This document shows, in pieces, positions 6,754 through 15,633 of a stretch of DNA of 64,000 nucleotides. The stretch covers positions 1-64,000 of the forward strand of contig NZ_SNXI01000004.1 in assembly GCF_004362895.1 (NCBI RefSeq), given 5' to 3'. Numbering within the stretch: the first letter of the stretch is position 1; each line of letters opens with the position of its first letter. The position numbers and the translations under genes are program-made. The DNA is from Idiomarina aquatica. GTDB lineage: Bacteria; Pseudomonadota; Gammaproteobacteria; Enterobacterales; Alteromonadaceae. A model generated the notes under the pieces. That model saw nothing but the letters and a program-made list of their open reading frames with translations. It was not told the origin of the DNA and ran no database searches.

Positions 6754-8571
6754 ATGTCTGAATTGTCCCTGTTAGCGCTAATCGGGGTGCTGTCAATCAG
6801 TTGTCAGTGGTTAGCCTGGCGTTTAAAAACGCCGGCCATTTTACCGTTACTGGTATGCGGCCTGATTATTGGCCCCACGCTGGGCTGGCTGAACCCGGAT
6901 CAACTGTTTGACGATTTGCTGTTTCCACTGGTTTCGCTGGCCGTTGCGGTGATCCTGTTTGAGGGCAGTCTGACACTTAAGTTTGAAGAAATTCGCGGCC
7001 ACGGCCGTATGGTGACTAACCTGGTCAGTGTGGGTATGGTGGTTACCTGGATTGCCATTGGCGTACTGACGCATTTTTTAATGGGCTGGGAGTGGGAACT
7101 GTCGGCGCTGTTCGGGGCGCTGGTGGTGGTCACCGGACCAACCGTTATTCAGCCGATGATACGCTCCATTCGGCCGATTAATAAGCTGGCGAATATCCTC
7201 CGCTGGGAAGGTATCATTATTGATCCGCTCGGCGCCCTGTTAGCCGTTTTGGTGTATGAATTTATTATCGCCAGCCAGGACGTGGCGTTCTTACACTCGC
7301 TGCAGGCGTTTGCCAAAACCATTGGTATTGGTTTTTTCTTTGGTTGGGTTGCGGCCAAGTTATTAGGCCTGGCGCTGGGCCGTGGCTGGTTTCCGCATTA
7401 CCTGCAAAACGTCGCTACGCTGACCATCGTACTGGGTGTGTTTGCGCTGTCTAATGCAATTCAACACGAATCGGGCTTGTTGACGGTAACGGTAATGGGT
7501 ATGGCAATGGCCAATACCAAAAACCTGAATCTGGACGAGATCCTGGAGTTTAAAGAAACGCTCAGTGTGCTGTTGATTTCGGCATTGTTTATTATTCTGG
7601 CAGCGCGGCTGGACTATGCGCAGTTCGACGCACTGGGCCTGCCGGCGGTGATTTTGCTGGCTATTATTCTGTTTGCGGTGCGGCCGTTGGCGGTGTGGTT
7701 ATCGGCTATTGGCACCGAGCTGCGCTTCAAAGATAAGGTGCTGCTGTCGTGGATTGCGCCACGCGGTATCGTAGCCGCAGCCGTGTCGGCGCTGTTTGCG
7801 TTAAAAATGGAGCAGTCCGGCTGGGACGGTGCGGAGTCGATTGTACCGCTGGTATTTTTGGTGATCATGACCACGGTGGTACTGCAAAGTCTTACCGCTA
7901 AGCCACTGGCGCGTTTACTGGGCTTAATTGAGCCGCCGGCGCGAGGGTTTTTGATATTTGGTGCTAATCAAATGGCGCGGGCCGTTGCTAAATCGTTGCA
8001 GGAACACGATGTACAGGTGCGCCTGGCTGATACCAACTGGGAGAACATTCGCAGCGCGCGCATGGATAACCTGCCGGTTTATTTTGGTAACCCGGCCTCG
8101 GAACACGCCTCTAATAATATCGATTTGACCGGTATTGGCCGGTTGTTAGTGATGTCGCCGTATAAGCAGCTAAACCCACTGGTTTCAGTGTATTATCAGG
8201 ACTGGTTTGGCAGTAACAAAGTGCATGGCTTAAATAGCGGCGAATCGGACTTTCGGGCCAGCCATCAGTTATCGGAAGCGTACAAAACTACACTGAATTT
8301 GTTTGGTGAGAGCGTGACCTATTCTAAGTTAGCCAGCCTGCACTTTCAGGGCGCTAAAATGAAGTCGACGCCGATTACTGACAACTTCAGTTTTGAAGAT
8401 TACCAACAGCAGTACGGCGCCCGGGCGGTACCCATGTTTGCGCTGGACGAGCAGAAGAAGGTGCATATATTCAGCACCGAGCGTGAACTGAAGCCGATGC
8501 CGGGCTGGCTGGTTATTGCCATGATATCACCGGAGAAAGAGGCCGAAGAAGGTGGTCGTGACGACGAGTAA
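6754..8571 (+). CDS. CPA1-family Na+(K+)/H+ antiporter with C-terminal nucleotide-binding-like domain
   Basis: Inner-membrane cation/proton antiporter, 605 residues. The first 385 or so residues form about 12 membrane helices with family motifs such as ILFEGSLTLKF and VVVTGPTVIQPMIR. The remainder is soluble and begins with a TrkA-N-like Rossmann segment (RGFLIFGANQMARAVAKSL, about 390-408), whose glycine motif is degenerate, GxN rather than GxGxxG. Such a domain often gates transport by nucleotide binding, but that is uncertain here. It overlaps the start of pqiA by 20 nt. The precise ion is unknown. Confidence 0.85.
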   Translation: MSELSLLALIGVLSISCQWLAWRLKTPAILPLLVCGLIIGPTLGWLNPDQLFDDLLFPLVSLAVAVILFEGSLTLKFEEIRGHGRMVTNLVSVGMVVTWIAIGVLTHFLMGWEWELSALFGALVVVTGPTVIQPMIRSIRPINKLANILRWEGIIIDPLGALLAVLVYEFIIASQDVAFLHSLQAFAKTIGIGFFFGWVAAKLLGLALGRGWFPHYLQNVATLTIVLGVFALSNAIQHESGLLTVTVMGMAMANTKNLNLDEILEFKETLSVLLISALFIILAARLDYAQFDALGLPAVILLAIILFAVRPLAVWLSAIGTELRFKDKVLLSWIAPRGIVAAAVSALFALKMEQSGWDGAESIVPLVFLVIMTTVVLQSLTAKPLARLLGLIEPPARGFLIFGANQMARAVAKSLQEHDVQVRLADTNWENIRSARMDNLPVYFGNPASEHASNNIDLTGIGRLLVMSPYKQLNPLVSVYYQDWFGSNKVHGLNSGESDFRASHQLSEAYKTTLNLFGESVTYSKLASLHFQGAKMKSTPITDNFSFEDYQQQYGARAVPMFALDEQKKVHIFSTERELKPMPGWLVIAMISPEKEAEEGGRDDE

Positions 8572-9781
8572 TCGTTGCGTTTGCCCGGATTGTGACTGGG
8601 TTGTCGATGTACCCGTCACATCAACCGAGGTATTTAAATGCCCGCGCTGCGGGCATCGCCTGGGGGGCGGTGCGCCCGTTAGCGAGCGGCACACGCTGGC
8701 GTTAGCGCTGGCGGCGTTAATATTGGCATTGGTCAGCTTGTGGTTGCCGTTTGTCGGCTATTCCGCCAGTGGTGTATCGCAGACCATGAGCCTGCTGGAT
8801 ACCAGTGCCGAGTTATTGCACTTTCACGAACGCTTATTGGCGATACTGGTGCTATTCACGGTGTGGGTTGTGCCGGTTTTATATTTGCTGGCGATCTGCT
8901 GGATATTCACCCGTTTACTTGGTTCAGGGCCATTGGGCCCGGTGACTCTCTATTTTATCCGGGCCGTGGTGCAGCTGCGGGTATGGATGATGGCCGATGT
9001 GTTTTTGCTGGGTGCACTGGTGTCGCTGATTAAAATATCGGGGCTGGCGGCAGTGGAACTGGCGTCGGGTTTCTATACGTTTATTGCGTTTGTGGTGCTG
9101 CAGTTGTGGGTTGCCAATAATGTCAGCCGTTACCAATTGTGGCATCGGTTACCGCATCAGCAAGCGCCGCAATCCGAAGCCGGCAGGGCTGCCCATAACC
9201 AGGGTTTGAGCGGTTGTGTTTGTTGTCAGGCGCCGAATTCACGACAGCATAAAAAATGCTGGCGCTGCGGCGAAACGCTGTCGCTAACCCGCTGGCGTGG
9301 CTGGCGCTTAACCCTGGCGTTGTTAATTGCAGCGGCGTTATTGCTGGTACCTGCGCATGTATTACCGGTTATGGAAACAACGAGCTTTGGCCGCACTCAG
9401 CCCAATACCATAATCGGTGGCGTGCTGGAATTATGGCAAGGCGGCGATGCCCCTATTGCGATTATCGTATTTGTTGCTAGTTTGGTGATACCGGTGGCTA
9501 AAATCCTGACGTTGTTGGTGTTACTTTATGTTGCTGAACGCGGCAACGACAGTACCGTAAAAAACCGGGTGGTGTTGTATAAGGTCACTGACTGGATTGG
9601 TCGCTGGTCAATGATCGATATTTTCGTGGTTGCCGTGCTGGTAGCGCTGGTGCGCAGTGGGCAGTTGATGTCGGTGTATCCCGGTAACGCGGCGCTGGCG
9701 TTTGCGTTAACGGTGATATTGACCATGCTGGCAGCGATGACCTTTGACACGCGACGCTTTTTTATGCCGACAACAAAGTAA
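8552..9781 (+). CDS. pqiA: PqiA family membrane protein
   Basis: Integral membrane component of the Pqi intermembrane lipid transport system, up to 409 residues. It has two tandem modules, each with a zinc-ribbon pair (CPDC...CPRC near 11-34, and CVCC...CWRC near 216-238) followed by four membrane helices. Start codon choice is between GTG at 8552 and GTG at 8558; both overlap the antiporter 3' end, so translation is probably coupled. Followed by pqiB and pqiC in the same order as in E. coli. Confidence 0.9.
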   Translation: MVVTTSNRCVCPDCDWVVDVPVTSTEVFKCPRCGHRLGGGAPVSERHTLALALAALILALVSLWLPFVGYSASGVSQTMSLLDTSAELLHFHERLLAILVLFTVWVVPVLYLLAICWIFTRLLGSGPLGPVTLYFIRAVVQLRVWMMADVFLLGALVSLIKISGLAAVELASGFYTFIAFVVLQLWVANNVSRYQLWHRLPHQQAPQSEAGRAAHNQGLSGCVCCQAPNSRQHKKCWRCGETLSLTRWRGWRLTLALLIAAALLLVPAHVLPVMETTSFGRTQPNTIIGGVLELWQGGDAPIAIIVFVASLVIPVAKILTLLVLLYVAERGNDSTVKNRVVLYKVTDWIGRWSMIDIFVVAVLVALVRSGQLMSVYPGNAALAFALTVILTMLAAMTFDTRRFFMPTTK

Positions 9782-9803
9782 AGTGAAGGAATCAGGACGA
9801 CCC

Positions 9804-11420
9804 ATGAGCGCGATGAAAAACGTATTCTCACCCATCTGGCTTATCCCGCTATTGGCTTTGGCGGTAGCGCTGTGGATGGTGTGGCAGGAGAGTGCCGGCT
9901 CGGGGCCGCAAATAGAGGTGTTGATTAGCGATGCCGAGGGCCTTGAAGCAGGTAAAACGCCGGTGCGGGTGCGCAATGTGGACGTCGGTTTGGTTAGTGA
10001 AATCAGCCTGAGCGAGGACATGAGCGCGGCGGTGCTAACCATCGAAATGAACGAAAATACGCAGCGCATGTTGGCCGAAGATAGTCGTTTATGGGTGGTT
10101 AAACCGCGTATTGGCCGGCAGGGCGTTAGTGGCTTATCCACCTTGCTGTCCGGCGCTTATATACGGCTACAGCCGGGGTCATCAGAGCAGACAGCGACGC
10201 GTTTTGAGGCGTTGGAAGAGCCGCCGGTAACACCGCAACAAACGCCGGGACGGCGTATTACGCTGACCAGCTCGGTTAATAGTGCGGTTGTAGTCGGTGA
10301 TACCGTGCAATATAACGGCCTGTCGGTGGGGCAGGTCGAAAAGGTTGATTTTAACGTTGATGACCGCAGCATGCGCTACCAGGTGTTTATTGAACAGCCC
10401 TATGACGAGTTATTGACCGAGAATACGCGTTTTTGGTTGCAAAGCGGTTTATCGCTGCGTTGGAATGCCAATGGTCTGGACGTGTCGCTGGGTTCTTTCG
10501 AGTCATTGCTGGGCGCGGGGATTAATTTTGGCGTGCCTGAAGGGCAGCCGAGTGGCGCTAAAATGACTGAGGAACGCTCGTTTGAGTTATTTGCCAGTGC
10601 CGAGGCTGCGCGGCAACAAGGCTTTGTTAATGGCATTGATTATGTGATTTTACTGGATGAGTCGGTTGCCGGCCTGGAAGAAGGTGCGCCGGTTCAATTT
10701 AAGGGCGTGCGCGTGGGCACTGTGCTTAAAGTGCCGCTGCGCTGGAACCCCACCGACAGTGACAAAGCGCCGTTAAAACAGATCCCGGTATTAGTACGTT
10801 ACGAGCCGGAACGCATGGATGGACTGGTGCCTGATACCGACATCGGCTATTGGCGTGAGCGATTGCCGGAGCTGTTTGAACAGGGCTTGCGAGCCAATAT
10901 CCGGGCCTCAAACTTACTGACCAACACCTTGTATGTCGACTTACGCTTTTATCCCGAAACCGAATTGCAGGCGCAGTCTGAATTTGCCGGTTACTCGGTG
11001 ATGCCGTCGATGGTCAGTGACTTTAGCCGCTTAGAAGAAAAGTTGAACCAGCTGCTGGATAAATTTAATGATCTGGAGCTTGAACAGAGCCTGACCGAAT
11101 TTAGTGAGGCGATGACGGCGACGGAGCAAAGTGCCGACGAGATTGAAGCTTTGGCACAGTCAGTAGCGGCCATTGTTGAGCAGCCGGGCATGCAACAGTT
11201 ACCGCAGCTATTGCAGGATAATTTAACCCAATTAGAGCGGCTGTTAAGTAGCGTTGATGATGGTTCGGCCACACGCCGTCAGTTGCACAGAACCTTATCT
11301 AATATCGAGGCGTTAACGCGCGACTTAAAACCGCTTGCAGAGCAGTTACGTGAACAGCCGAATTCGCTAATTTTTGATGCCGAAAAGCCGGCCGATCCGG
11401 AGCCTAAAGCCCATGATTAA
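9804..11420 (+). CDS. pqiB: PqiB, MCE-domain periplasm-spanning protein
   Basis: MCE protein of 538 residues. One N-terminal membrane anchor (IWLIPLLALAVALWMVW) is followed by three MCE repeats and a C-terminal helical region of about 130 residues. In E. coli PqiB, three stacked MCE rings and a coiled-coil needle form a lipid channel from inner to outer membrane. The open frame extends upstream to a TTG at 9744 inside pqiA, but the ATG at 9804, after GAAGGA, gives the normal N-terminus. It overlaps pqiC by 8 nt. Confidence 0.92.
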   Translation: MSAMKNVFSPIWLIPLLALAVALWMVWQESAGSGPQIEVLISDAEGLEAGKTPVRVRNVDVGLVSEISLSEDMSAAVLTIEMNENTQRMLAEDSRLWVVKPRIGRQGVSGLSTLLSGAYIRLQPGSSEQTATRFEALEEPPVTPQQTPGRRITLTSSVNSAVVVGDTVQYNGLSVGQVEKVDFNVDDRSMRYQVFIEQPYDELLTENTRFWLQSGLSLRWNANGLDVSLGSFESLLGAGINFGVPEGQPSGAKMTEERSFELFASAEAARQQGFVNGIDYVILLDESVAGLEEGAPVQFKGVRVGTVLKVPLRWNPTDSDKAPLKQIPVLVRYEPERMDGLVPDTDIGYWRERLPELFEQGLRANIRASNLLTNTLYVDLRFYPETELQAQSEFAGYSVMPSMVSDFSRLEEKLNQLLDKFNDLELEQSLTEFSEAMTATEQSADEIEALAQSVAAIVEQPGMQQLPQLLQDNLTQLERLLSSVDDGSATRRQLHRTLSNIEALTRDLKPLAEQLREQPNSLIFDAEKPADPEPKAHD

Positions 11421-11937
11421 ATTGATTCCGAGTGTTGCTGTTACGTTGGTTTCTCTGGTAGCCCTGAGTGGCTGTGCCAGTCAATCTGAGAGTGTTAAAG
11501 GTGAGTATCGTTTGCCGCTGTTAAACAGCAGTCCGGAGCAGGTGTGCAGTGCGGCGCAGCGGCAGGTTGTGGTAAGTGACTTGATGCTCAGCGATGGTAT
11601 TTTGTTGCAACAGAGCGCAACCCGCATTCATGCCGCCCGCCATCATCGCTGGAGTGGCTCGCTGGAGCAGCAGTTGCAACAAAGCGTGCAGCGGGTTTTA
11701 AGTGAGCCGCATTGCAACGGCGAGCTGGTTATTCAGGTTATGGATTTTTATGGTGACGATGAAGGCAACGCAGTCGTCACAGGACATTGGCTTTATCGTC
11801 AAGACGACACGCAAATCGAACAAACCTTTAGCCAGCGGCAGCCGTTAACCAACGATGGTTACGAGGCGTTGGTTATGGCGCTTAACCAGGCCTGGAGCGA
11901 TACGCTAGAACAAATTAAAAACGCCATTCCCAACTGA
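11413..11937 (+). CDS. pqiC: PqiC family outer-membrane lipoprotein
   Basis: Lipoprotein of 174 residues with signal peptide MIKLIPSVAVTLVSLVAL and lipobox LSGC. PqiC (formerly DUF330) docks on the PqiB needle at the outer membrane. The chosen ATG at 11413 overlaps the pqiB stop; the longer frame from 11374 would bury the signal peptide. The 3' end overlaps the convergent Wzi-like gene by 23 nt. Confidence 0.87.
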   Translation: MIKLIPSVAVTLVSLVALSGCASQSESVKGEYRLPLLNSSPEQVCSAAQRQVVVSDLMLSDGILLQQSATRIHAARHHRWSGSLEQQLQQSVQRVLSEPHCNGELVIQVMDFYGDDEGNAVVTGHWLYRQDDTQIEQTFSQRQPLTNDGYEALVMALNQAWSDTLEQIKNAIPN

Positions 11938-13264
11938 TTCGCGCGCCTATGTCGTCGGTATTGGCGCCGGCGCGCTCATTGTCATTGTATTCAAACCCAA
12001 TATTTAACAAGCCACCGAACACCGGTTGTGAGCGTTGTAATAATGCCTGTGTCTGGTTGCTGTCATCGGCAAGGCTGGAATAAGCCAGCTGAGCGGTCCA
12101 GCCGCTGCCGTCTGCTGCAAATAGTCGGTAACTGAGTGATAGCGTGCGGCTGTCGGGCGCAAAAGACGAGCCCAGGTTGCGTTGGTAATGCTGATAAAAC
12201 GGCTGGGTCGAAACGCGGGGCAGACGCTGATAGAAATTGCGACTTTCTGTATCGGTGTATTCCGCTACCAGGGTGTGACGCATTTGCTGAGCGCTGAATA
12301 TCGATGCATTAAACTGCCATTCACCACCGACTGTAAATGCAGGGTTTTCGCCTTCCTCTAACTGTCCGTCAAAGCCAACTTCGGCGTAAGCGGCAAAATG
12401 ATGCTGTTGCCAATGCCAGCCTTTTCGCAGATCCAGGCTGACCATGGTGTTGTCTGGTATTTCGCTGTTTATATCGGTCTTACTCGTCTGATGCAAGGCA
12501 CTAACTCCGGCCTGAAGACCCCATTGTAATTGGGTGGCAGCGCGCAGGCCGATGACTTCGCGCGACACATTAATATTACCTAACCGGGTTTCGTTATAGC
12601 CAACAAAGGTGCTGATATGTAGCGGATTAAGGCCGATGGGAGCGAAGTCGGGACTATAGTCGAACCGCAGTTTAGTTAGTGGCCGGGCGTTGGTCGACAT
12701 CAGCAGGCTGCTGTGTTGTGCAGGTCCCCACCACAGCGGTTGTGCGTCCAGCGACAGGCTGACGTCGCCAAAGTTATAGGCCAGATAGCTGCCATCCAGC
12801 GTCTGTTCGTTGTCGTCTTCGTATGGGTCCCAGCGGTGATTGATTTGTAACCTTGCGGCAAAGTGCTCGCCTTTAAAATGCCTTGCTACGCTTAGGCTGC
12901 CGCGCTCTTGCACACTGCGACCAAAGCGGTTTACCCAGGGCGCTTCGCTACTGGCTTGTAGTTTTAAGTAGGTTTGCGGTCCGCTCTGGGCATTGCGCAG
13001 ATAATGACGCACCTGTAATAAGGCAAGTTGTTGGGTATCGTTAAGCTGCTGTGTATCAATGGTATCCAGTTCCAGCAAAATCGCCCGCCATGGCATGGGT
13101 AATTGCTGTAGTGGTGTATTAATCAGACCGGCATCGACCAGCACATTCAGACTGTTTCTGAGATCCTGGTTATCGGCACTGATATAGACAGAAGACTGCG
13201 CCTGGGGGGATACCAATCCCAGTCCGGTGGCCAGGATAACTGCAGAAAACAACGACTTGCTCAC
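11915..13264 (-). CDS. Wzi-like capsule assembly outer-membrane barrel protein
   Basis: Exported protein of 449 residues with a cleavable signal peptide ending near SPQAQSS and a C-terminal aromatic WEWRF, as in outer-membrane beta-barrels. The N-terminal helical part (ISADNQDLRNSLNVLVDAG) followed by a long barrel with many alternating strands fits the capsule assembly Wzi family, which binds capsule at the cell surface. No capsule genes are nearby, so it may act with a distant polysaccharide locus. Its end overlaps pqiC tail to tail. Confidence 0.75.
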   Translation of the reverse strand: MSKSLFSAVILATGLGLVSPQAQSSVYISADNQDLRNSLNVLVDAGLINTPLQQLPMPWRAILLELDTIDTQQLNDTQQLALLQVRHYLRNAQSGPQTYLKLQASSEAPWVNRFGRSVQERGSLSVARHFKGEHFAARLQINHRWDPYEDDNEQTLDGSYLAYNFGDVSLSLDAQPLWWGPAQHSSLLMSTNARPLTKLRFDYSPDFAPIGLNPLHISTFVGYNETRLGNINVSREVIGLRAATQLQWGLQAGVSALHQTSKTDINSEIPDNTMVSLDLRKGWHWQQHHFAAYAEVGFDGQLEEGENPAFTVGGEWQFNASIFSAQQMRHTLVAEYTDTESRNFYQRLPRVSTQPFYQHYQRNLGSSFAPDSRTLSLSYRLFAADGSGWTAQLAYSSLADDSNQTQALLQRSQPVFGGLLNIGFEYNDNERAGANTDDIGARISWEWRF

Positions 13265-13415
13265 AGAGAGTCCCTTATAATTGTTTTTGATGCCAATGCA
13301 CGAATAACGCTATGATGCCAGAAGCATTGGTGAATAGACAATCCTATAATTTTTATGGCGTGCTTTGAGCGTGTTTTGATAGAGTGCAGCCGGGTAATAA
13401 CTGAGAGAGCAAATT

Positions 13416-13892
13416 TTGAAACGAGTAGCGTGGCTGATTAGTTTATTGTCGGTAGTGTTAGTGAGTTGTTCACCGGCACCGCAATCAACAACTGAAAGTG
13501 GCTTAGATACGACGATGCAGCAATTAGATCTGCAGTTACTGCCGAATGAGCAATGGCGTTTGAGCACCGCGGTTATTGAGCTGAGTTTTTGTCGTAATCC
13601 GGTTAACGAGGCGTTACTGGCGTCGCAGATGGAATTGAATAATTGGCGTTTGACGGGCGATGAGACTGCGTTTCCGCCTTATCGCAAGGATGGTTTGCAG
13701 CAGTTACAGCAGGTGCTTGCCGGGCAGCCGTTTATGCTATGGCAGACCGATGGCACGGTCAGCGCCCAGCGCTATCGGCTGGTGATGCCGGCATCGGCAT
13801 CGAAGGGAGATGTAGCCGAACAGTTGTTTCCGGCGGTGGCGACGCTGGCATCCAAGCGTGTGATTTGTCACACGGCGGTAATTGAGCAGTAA
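13416..13892 (+). CDS. Small lipoprotein of unknown function
   Basis: Predicted lipoprotein of 158 residues with signal peptide MKRVAWLISLLSVVL and lipobox LVSC (Cys 18). The start is a TTG preceded by GAGAG; no ATG would preserve the signal peptide. The mature part has two further cysteines, in LSFCRNP and RVICHT, which could form a disulfide. I do not recognise a family. It is 11 bp upstream of the bolA-like gene and probably cotranscribed. Confidence 0.7.
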   Translation: MKRVAWLISLLSVVLVSCSPAPQSTTESGLDTTMQQLDLQLLPNEQWRLSTAVIELSFCRNPVNEALLASQMELNNWRLTGDETAFPPYRKDGLQQLQQVLAGQPFMLWQTDGTVSAQRYRLVMPASASKGDVAEQLFPAVATLASKRVICHTAVIEQ

Positions 13893-13903
13893 GGAGTTTA
13901 GAG

Positions 13904-14203
13904 ATGAAGATGCGCGAGCAGATTGAGCAAAAGTTACAGCAGCAGTTCGCACCGCTGCATTTGCAGGTGGATGATGAGAGTTATATGCACGCTAGTGGCC
14001 GCGAAGCGCAATCGCATTTTAAGGTGACCATGGTGAGCGAAGCGTTTTCCGATAAACGCTTATTGCAACGCCACCGGGCGATTAACAAAGTGCTGGCAGA
14101 AGAACTACAACAAATCCACGCGCTGGCGCTGCACACCTACACCCCCGACGAATGGCAAGGCCAGGCTCCGGATTCGCCTAATTGTATGGGTGGCGGGCGT
14201 TAG
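13904..14203 (+). CDS. bolA: BolA family protein
   Basis: BolA/IbaG-like protein of 99 residues with the class II KH-like fold. The signature segment SYMHASGREAQSHFKVTMVS and the later RHRAINKVLAEEL helix match BolA. Members bind [2Fe-2S] clusters with monothiol glutaredoxins and influence morphology and stress response. AAGGAG precedes the ATG. It lies downstream of a small lipoprotein gene, an arrangement common in Alteromonadales. Confidence 0.9.
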   Translation: MKMREQIEQKLQQQFAPLHLQVDDESYMHASGREAQSHFKVTMVSEAFSDKRLLQRHRAINKVLAEELQQIHALALHTYTPDEWQGQAPDSPNCMGGGR

Positions 14204-14280
14204 CCCGTAAAAATGGTATGATCTGTTAAACTGCCAGAAACAGCTACAATAAGACCAAATTCAAAATAGGGAAGTCAACT

Positions 14281-15459
14281 ATGGTGATCAAACCGAAGAT
14301 TCGTGGTTTTATCTGCACCAACTCTCATCCTGTGGGTTGTGCGGAGAACGTGCGGCGTCAGGTCGAATGGATAAAACAGCAGCCAAGTATTGAAAACGGG
14401 CCGAAAAATGTATTGGTTATCGGCTGTTCGACCGGTTATGGACTGGCATCGCGCATTACTGCTGCGTTTGGCAGCGGCGCCGCGACGGTGGGCGTGTGTT
14501 TCGAAAAAGAGCCCACTGAAAAACGCACCGGCACCGCAGGTTGGTACAATACCGCGGCCTTCCATCAGCAAGCCGATCAGGCAGGGCTTCAGTACCACTC
14601 AATCAACGGCGATGCATTCTCGGACGAAATCAAACAAGAGACTATCGATTACATCAAAGCCAATATGGGCAAAATTGATTTGGTCGTTTACAGCTTGGCT
14701 TCGCCTAAGCGCAAAGACCCGGAAACCGGCGAACTGCACAGTTCTGTATTAAAACCGGTAGGCAAGCAATACACCACCAAAACCTACCACACCGACCGTG
14801 ACGAAGTGCACGATGTAACGCTCGACCCGGCGACTGAAGAAGACATCGCCAACACCATTAAAGTGATGGGCGGCGAAGACTGGGAGCGCTGGATTAAACA
14901 ACTGCATGATGCCGGTGTGCTGGCGCAGGATTGTCAGACCACGGCTTACACCTATATTGGTAAAAAACTGACCTGGCCAATTTATGGCCATGCGACTATC
15001 GGCCGGGCCAAAGAAGATCTTGACCGTGCGTCAACGCAACTTGACAAAAACTATCAGGATATCAACCTGAAAGCTTATGTTTCGTCGCTTAAAGCCCTGG
15101 TTACCCAAGCCAGTTCTGCGATTCCGGTGATGCCTTTGTACATCTCGTTAATTTATAAGGTGATGAAACAAGAAGGCACGCACGAGGGTTGTATTGAACA
15201 AATCTACCGCCTCTTCACCGAAGGCTTGTATGCCGCGGATCCTGAGCTAGACAGCGAAGGGCGCTTGCATATGGATGGCTACGAAACCAATGATGCGACG
15301 CAGGCAAAAATTGAAGCACTTTGGGATCAGGTAACCCAGGACAACTTCCATCAGCTGGCAGACTACGAAGGTTACCATCAGGACTTTTTAAATCTGTTTG
15401 GTTTTGGCTTCGATAACGTTGACTACGAAGCTGATGTTAATCCAAAAGTTAACTGGTAA
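14281..15459 (+). CDS. fabV: Enoyl-ACP reductase FabV
   Basis: NADH-dependent trans-2-enoyl-ACP/CoA reductase of 392 residues that performs the last step of fatty acid elongation. The FabV-specific Y-x8-K active site is at Y235 and K244 (YGHATIGRAK), numbering that matches characterised FabV enzymes. The nucleotide-binding segment VLVIGCSTGYG is at 45-55. FabV is poorly inhibited by triclosan compared with FabI. It stands alone, 78 bp after bolA, with its own probable promoter (TACAAT at 14245-14250). Confidence 0.95.
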   Translation: MVIKPKIRGFICTNSHPVGCAENVRRQVEWIKQQPSIENGPKNVLVIGCSTGYGLASRITAAFGSGAATVGVCFEKEPTEKRTGTAGWYNTAAFHQQADQAGLQYHSINGDAFSDEIKQETIDYIKANMGKIDLVVYSLASPKRKDPETGELHSSVLKPVGKQYTTKTYHTDRDEVHDVTLDPATEEDIANTIKVMGGEDWERWIKQLHDAGVLAQDCQTTAYTYIGKKLTWPIYGHATIGRAKEDLDRASTQLDKNYQDINLKAYVSSLKALVTQASSAIPVMPLYISLIYKVMKQEGTHEGCIEQIYRLFTEGLYAADPELDSEGRLHMDGYETNDATQAKIEALWDQVTQDNFHQLADYEGYHQDFLNLFGFGFDNVDYEADVNPKVNW

Positions 15460-15474
15460 GCGCACCTGAAAAAG

Positions 15475-15483
15475 TGTTAAAAT
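15475..15483 (+). promoter_or_regulatory. Extended -10 promoter element before nqrA
   Basis: TGTTAAAAT reads as an extended -10 (TGn then TAAAAT, five of six consensus bases). No good -35 is visible, as is usual for this class. It would place the transcript start near 15490 and leave a leader of roughly 145 nt before nqrA. Confidence 0.4.
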
Positions 15484-15510
15484 CCGCCCGATAAGTGTGG
15501 AATACGTTTT

Positions 15511-15561
15511 TAAGTTACGGAGTTTGGCTGTCGCGTAGCCGTTGCTATGCTCGGTAACTTA
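15511..15561 (+). promoter_or_regulatory. Long stem-loop in the nqr leader
   Basis: TAAGTTACGGA (15511-15521) can pair with TCGGTAACTTA (15551-15561) with one mismatch, enclosing a smaller hairpin GGCT/AGCC (15526-15540). No T-tract follows directly, though ATTGATTTTT comes next. It may be a leader structure, a weak terminator for fabV or an operator for a dyad-binding regulator. Confidence 0.45.
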
Positions 15562-15633
15562 TTGATTTTTCAGGTTTCTAGCCCTAACCGGCTGGTTGTG
15601 ATGAATCTTCCCTAACGAGTAGTGCAAACGCAT

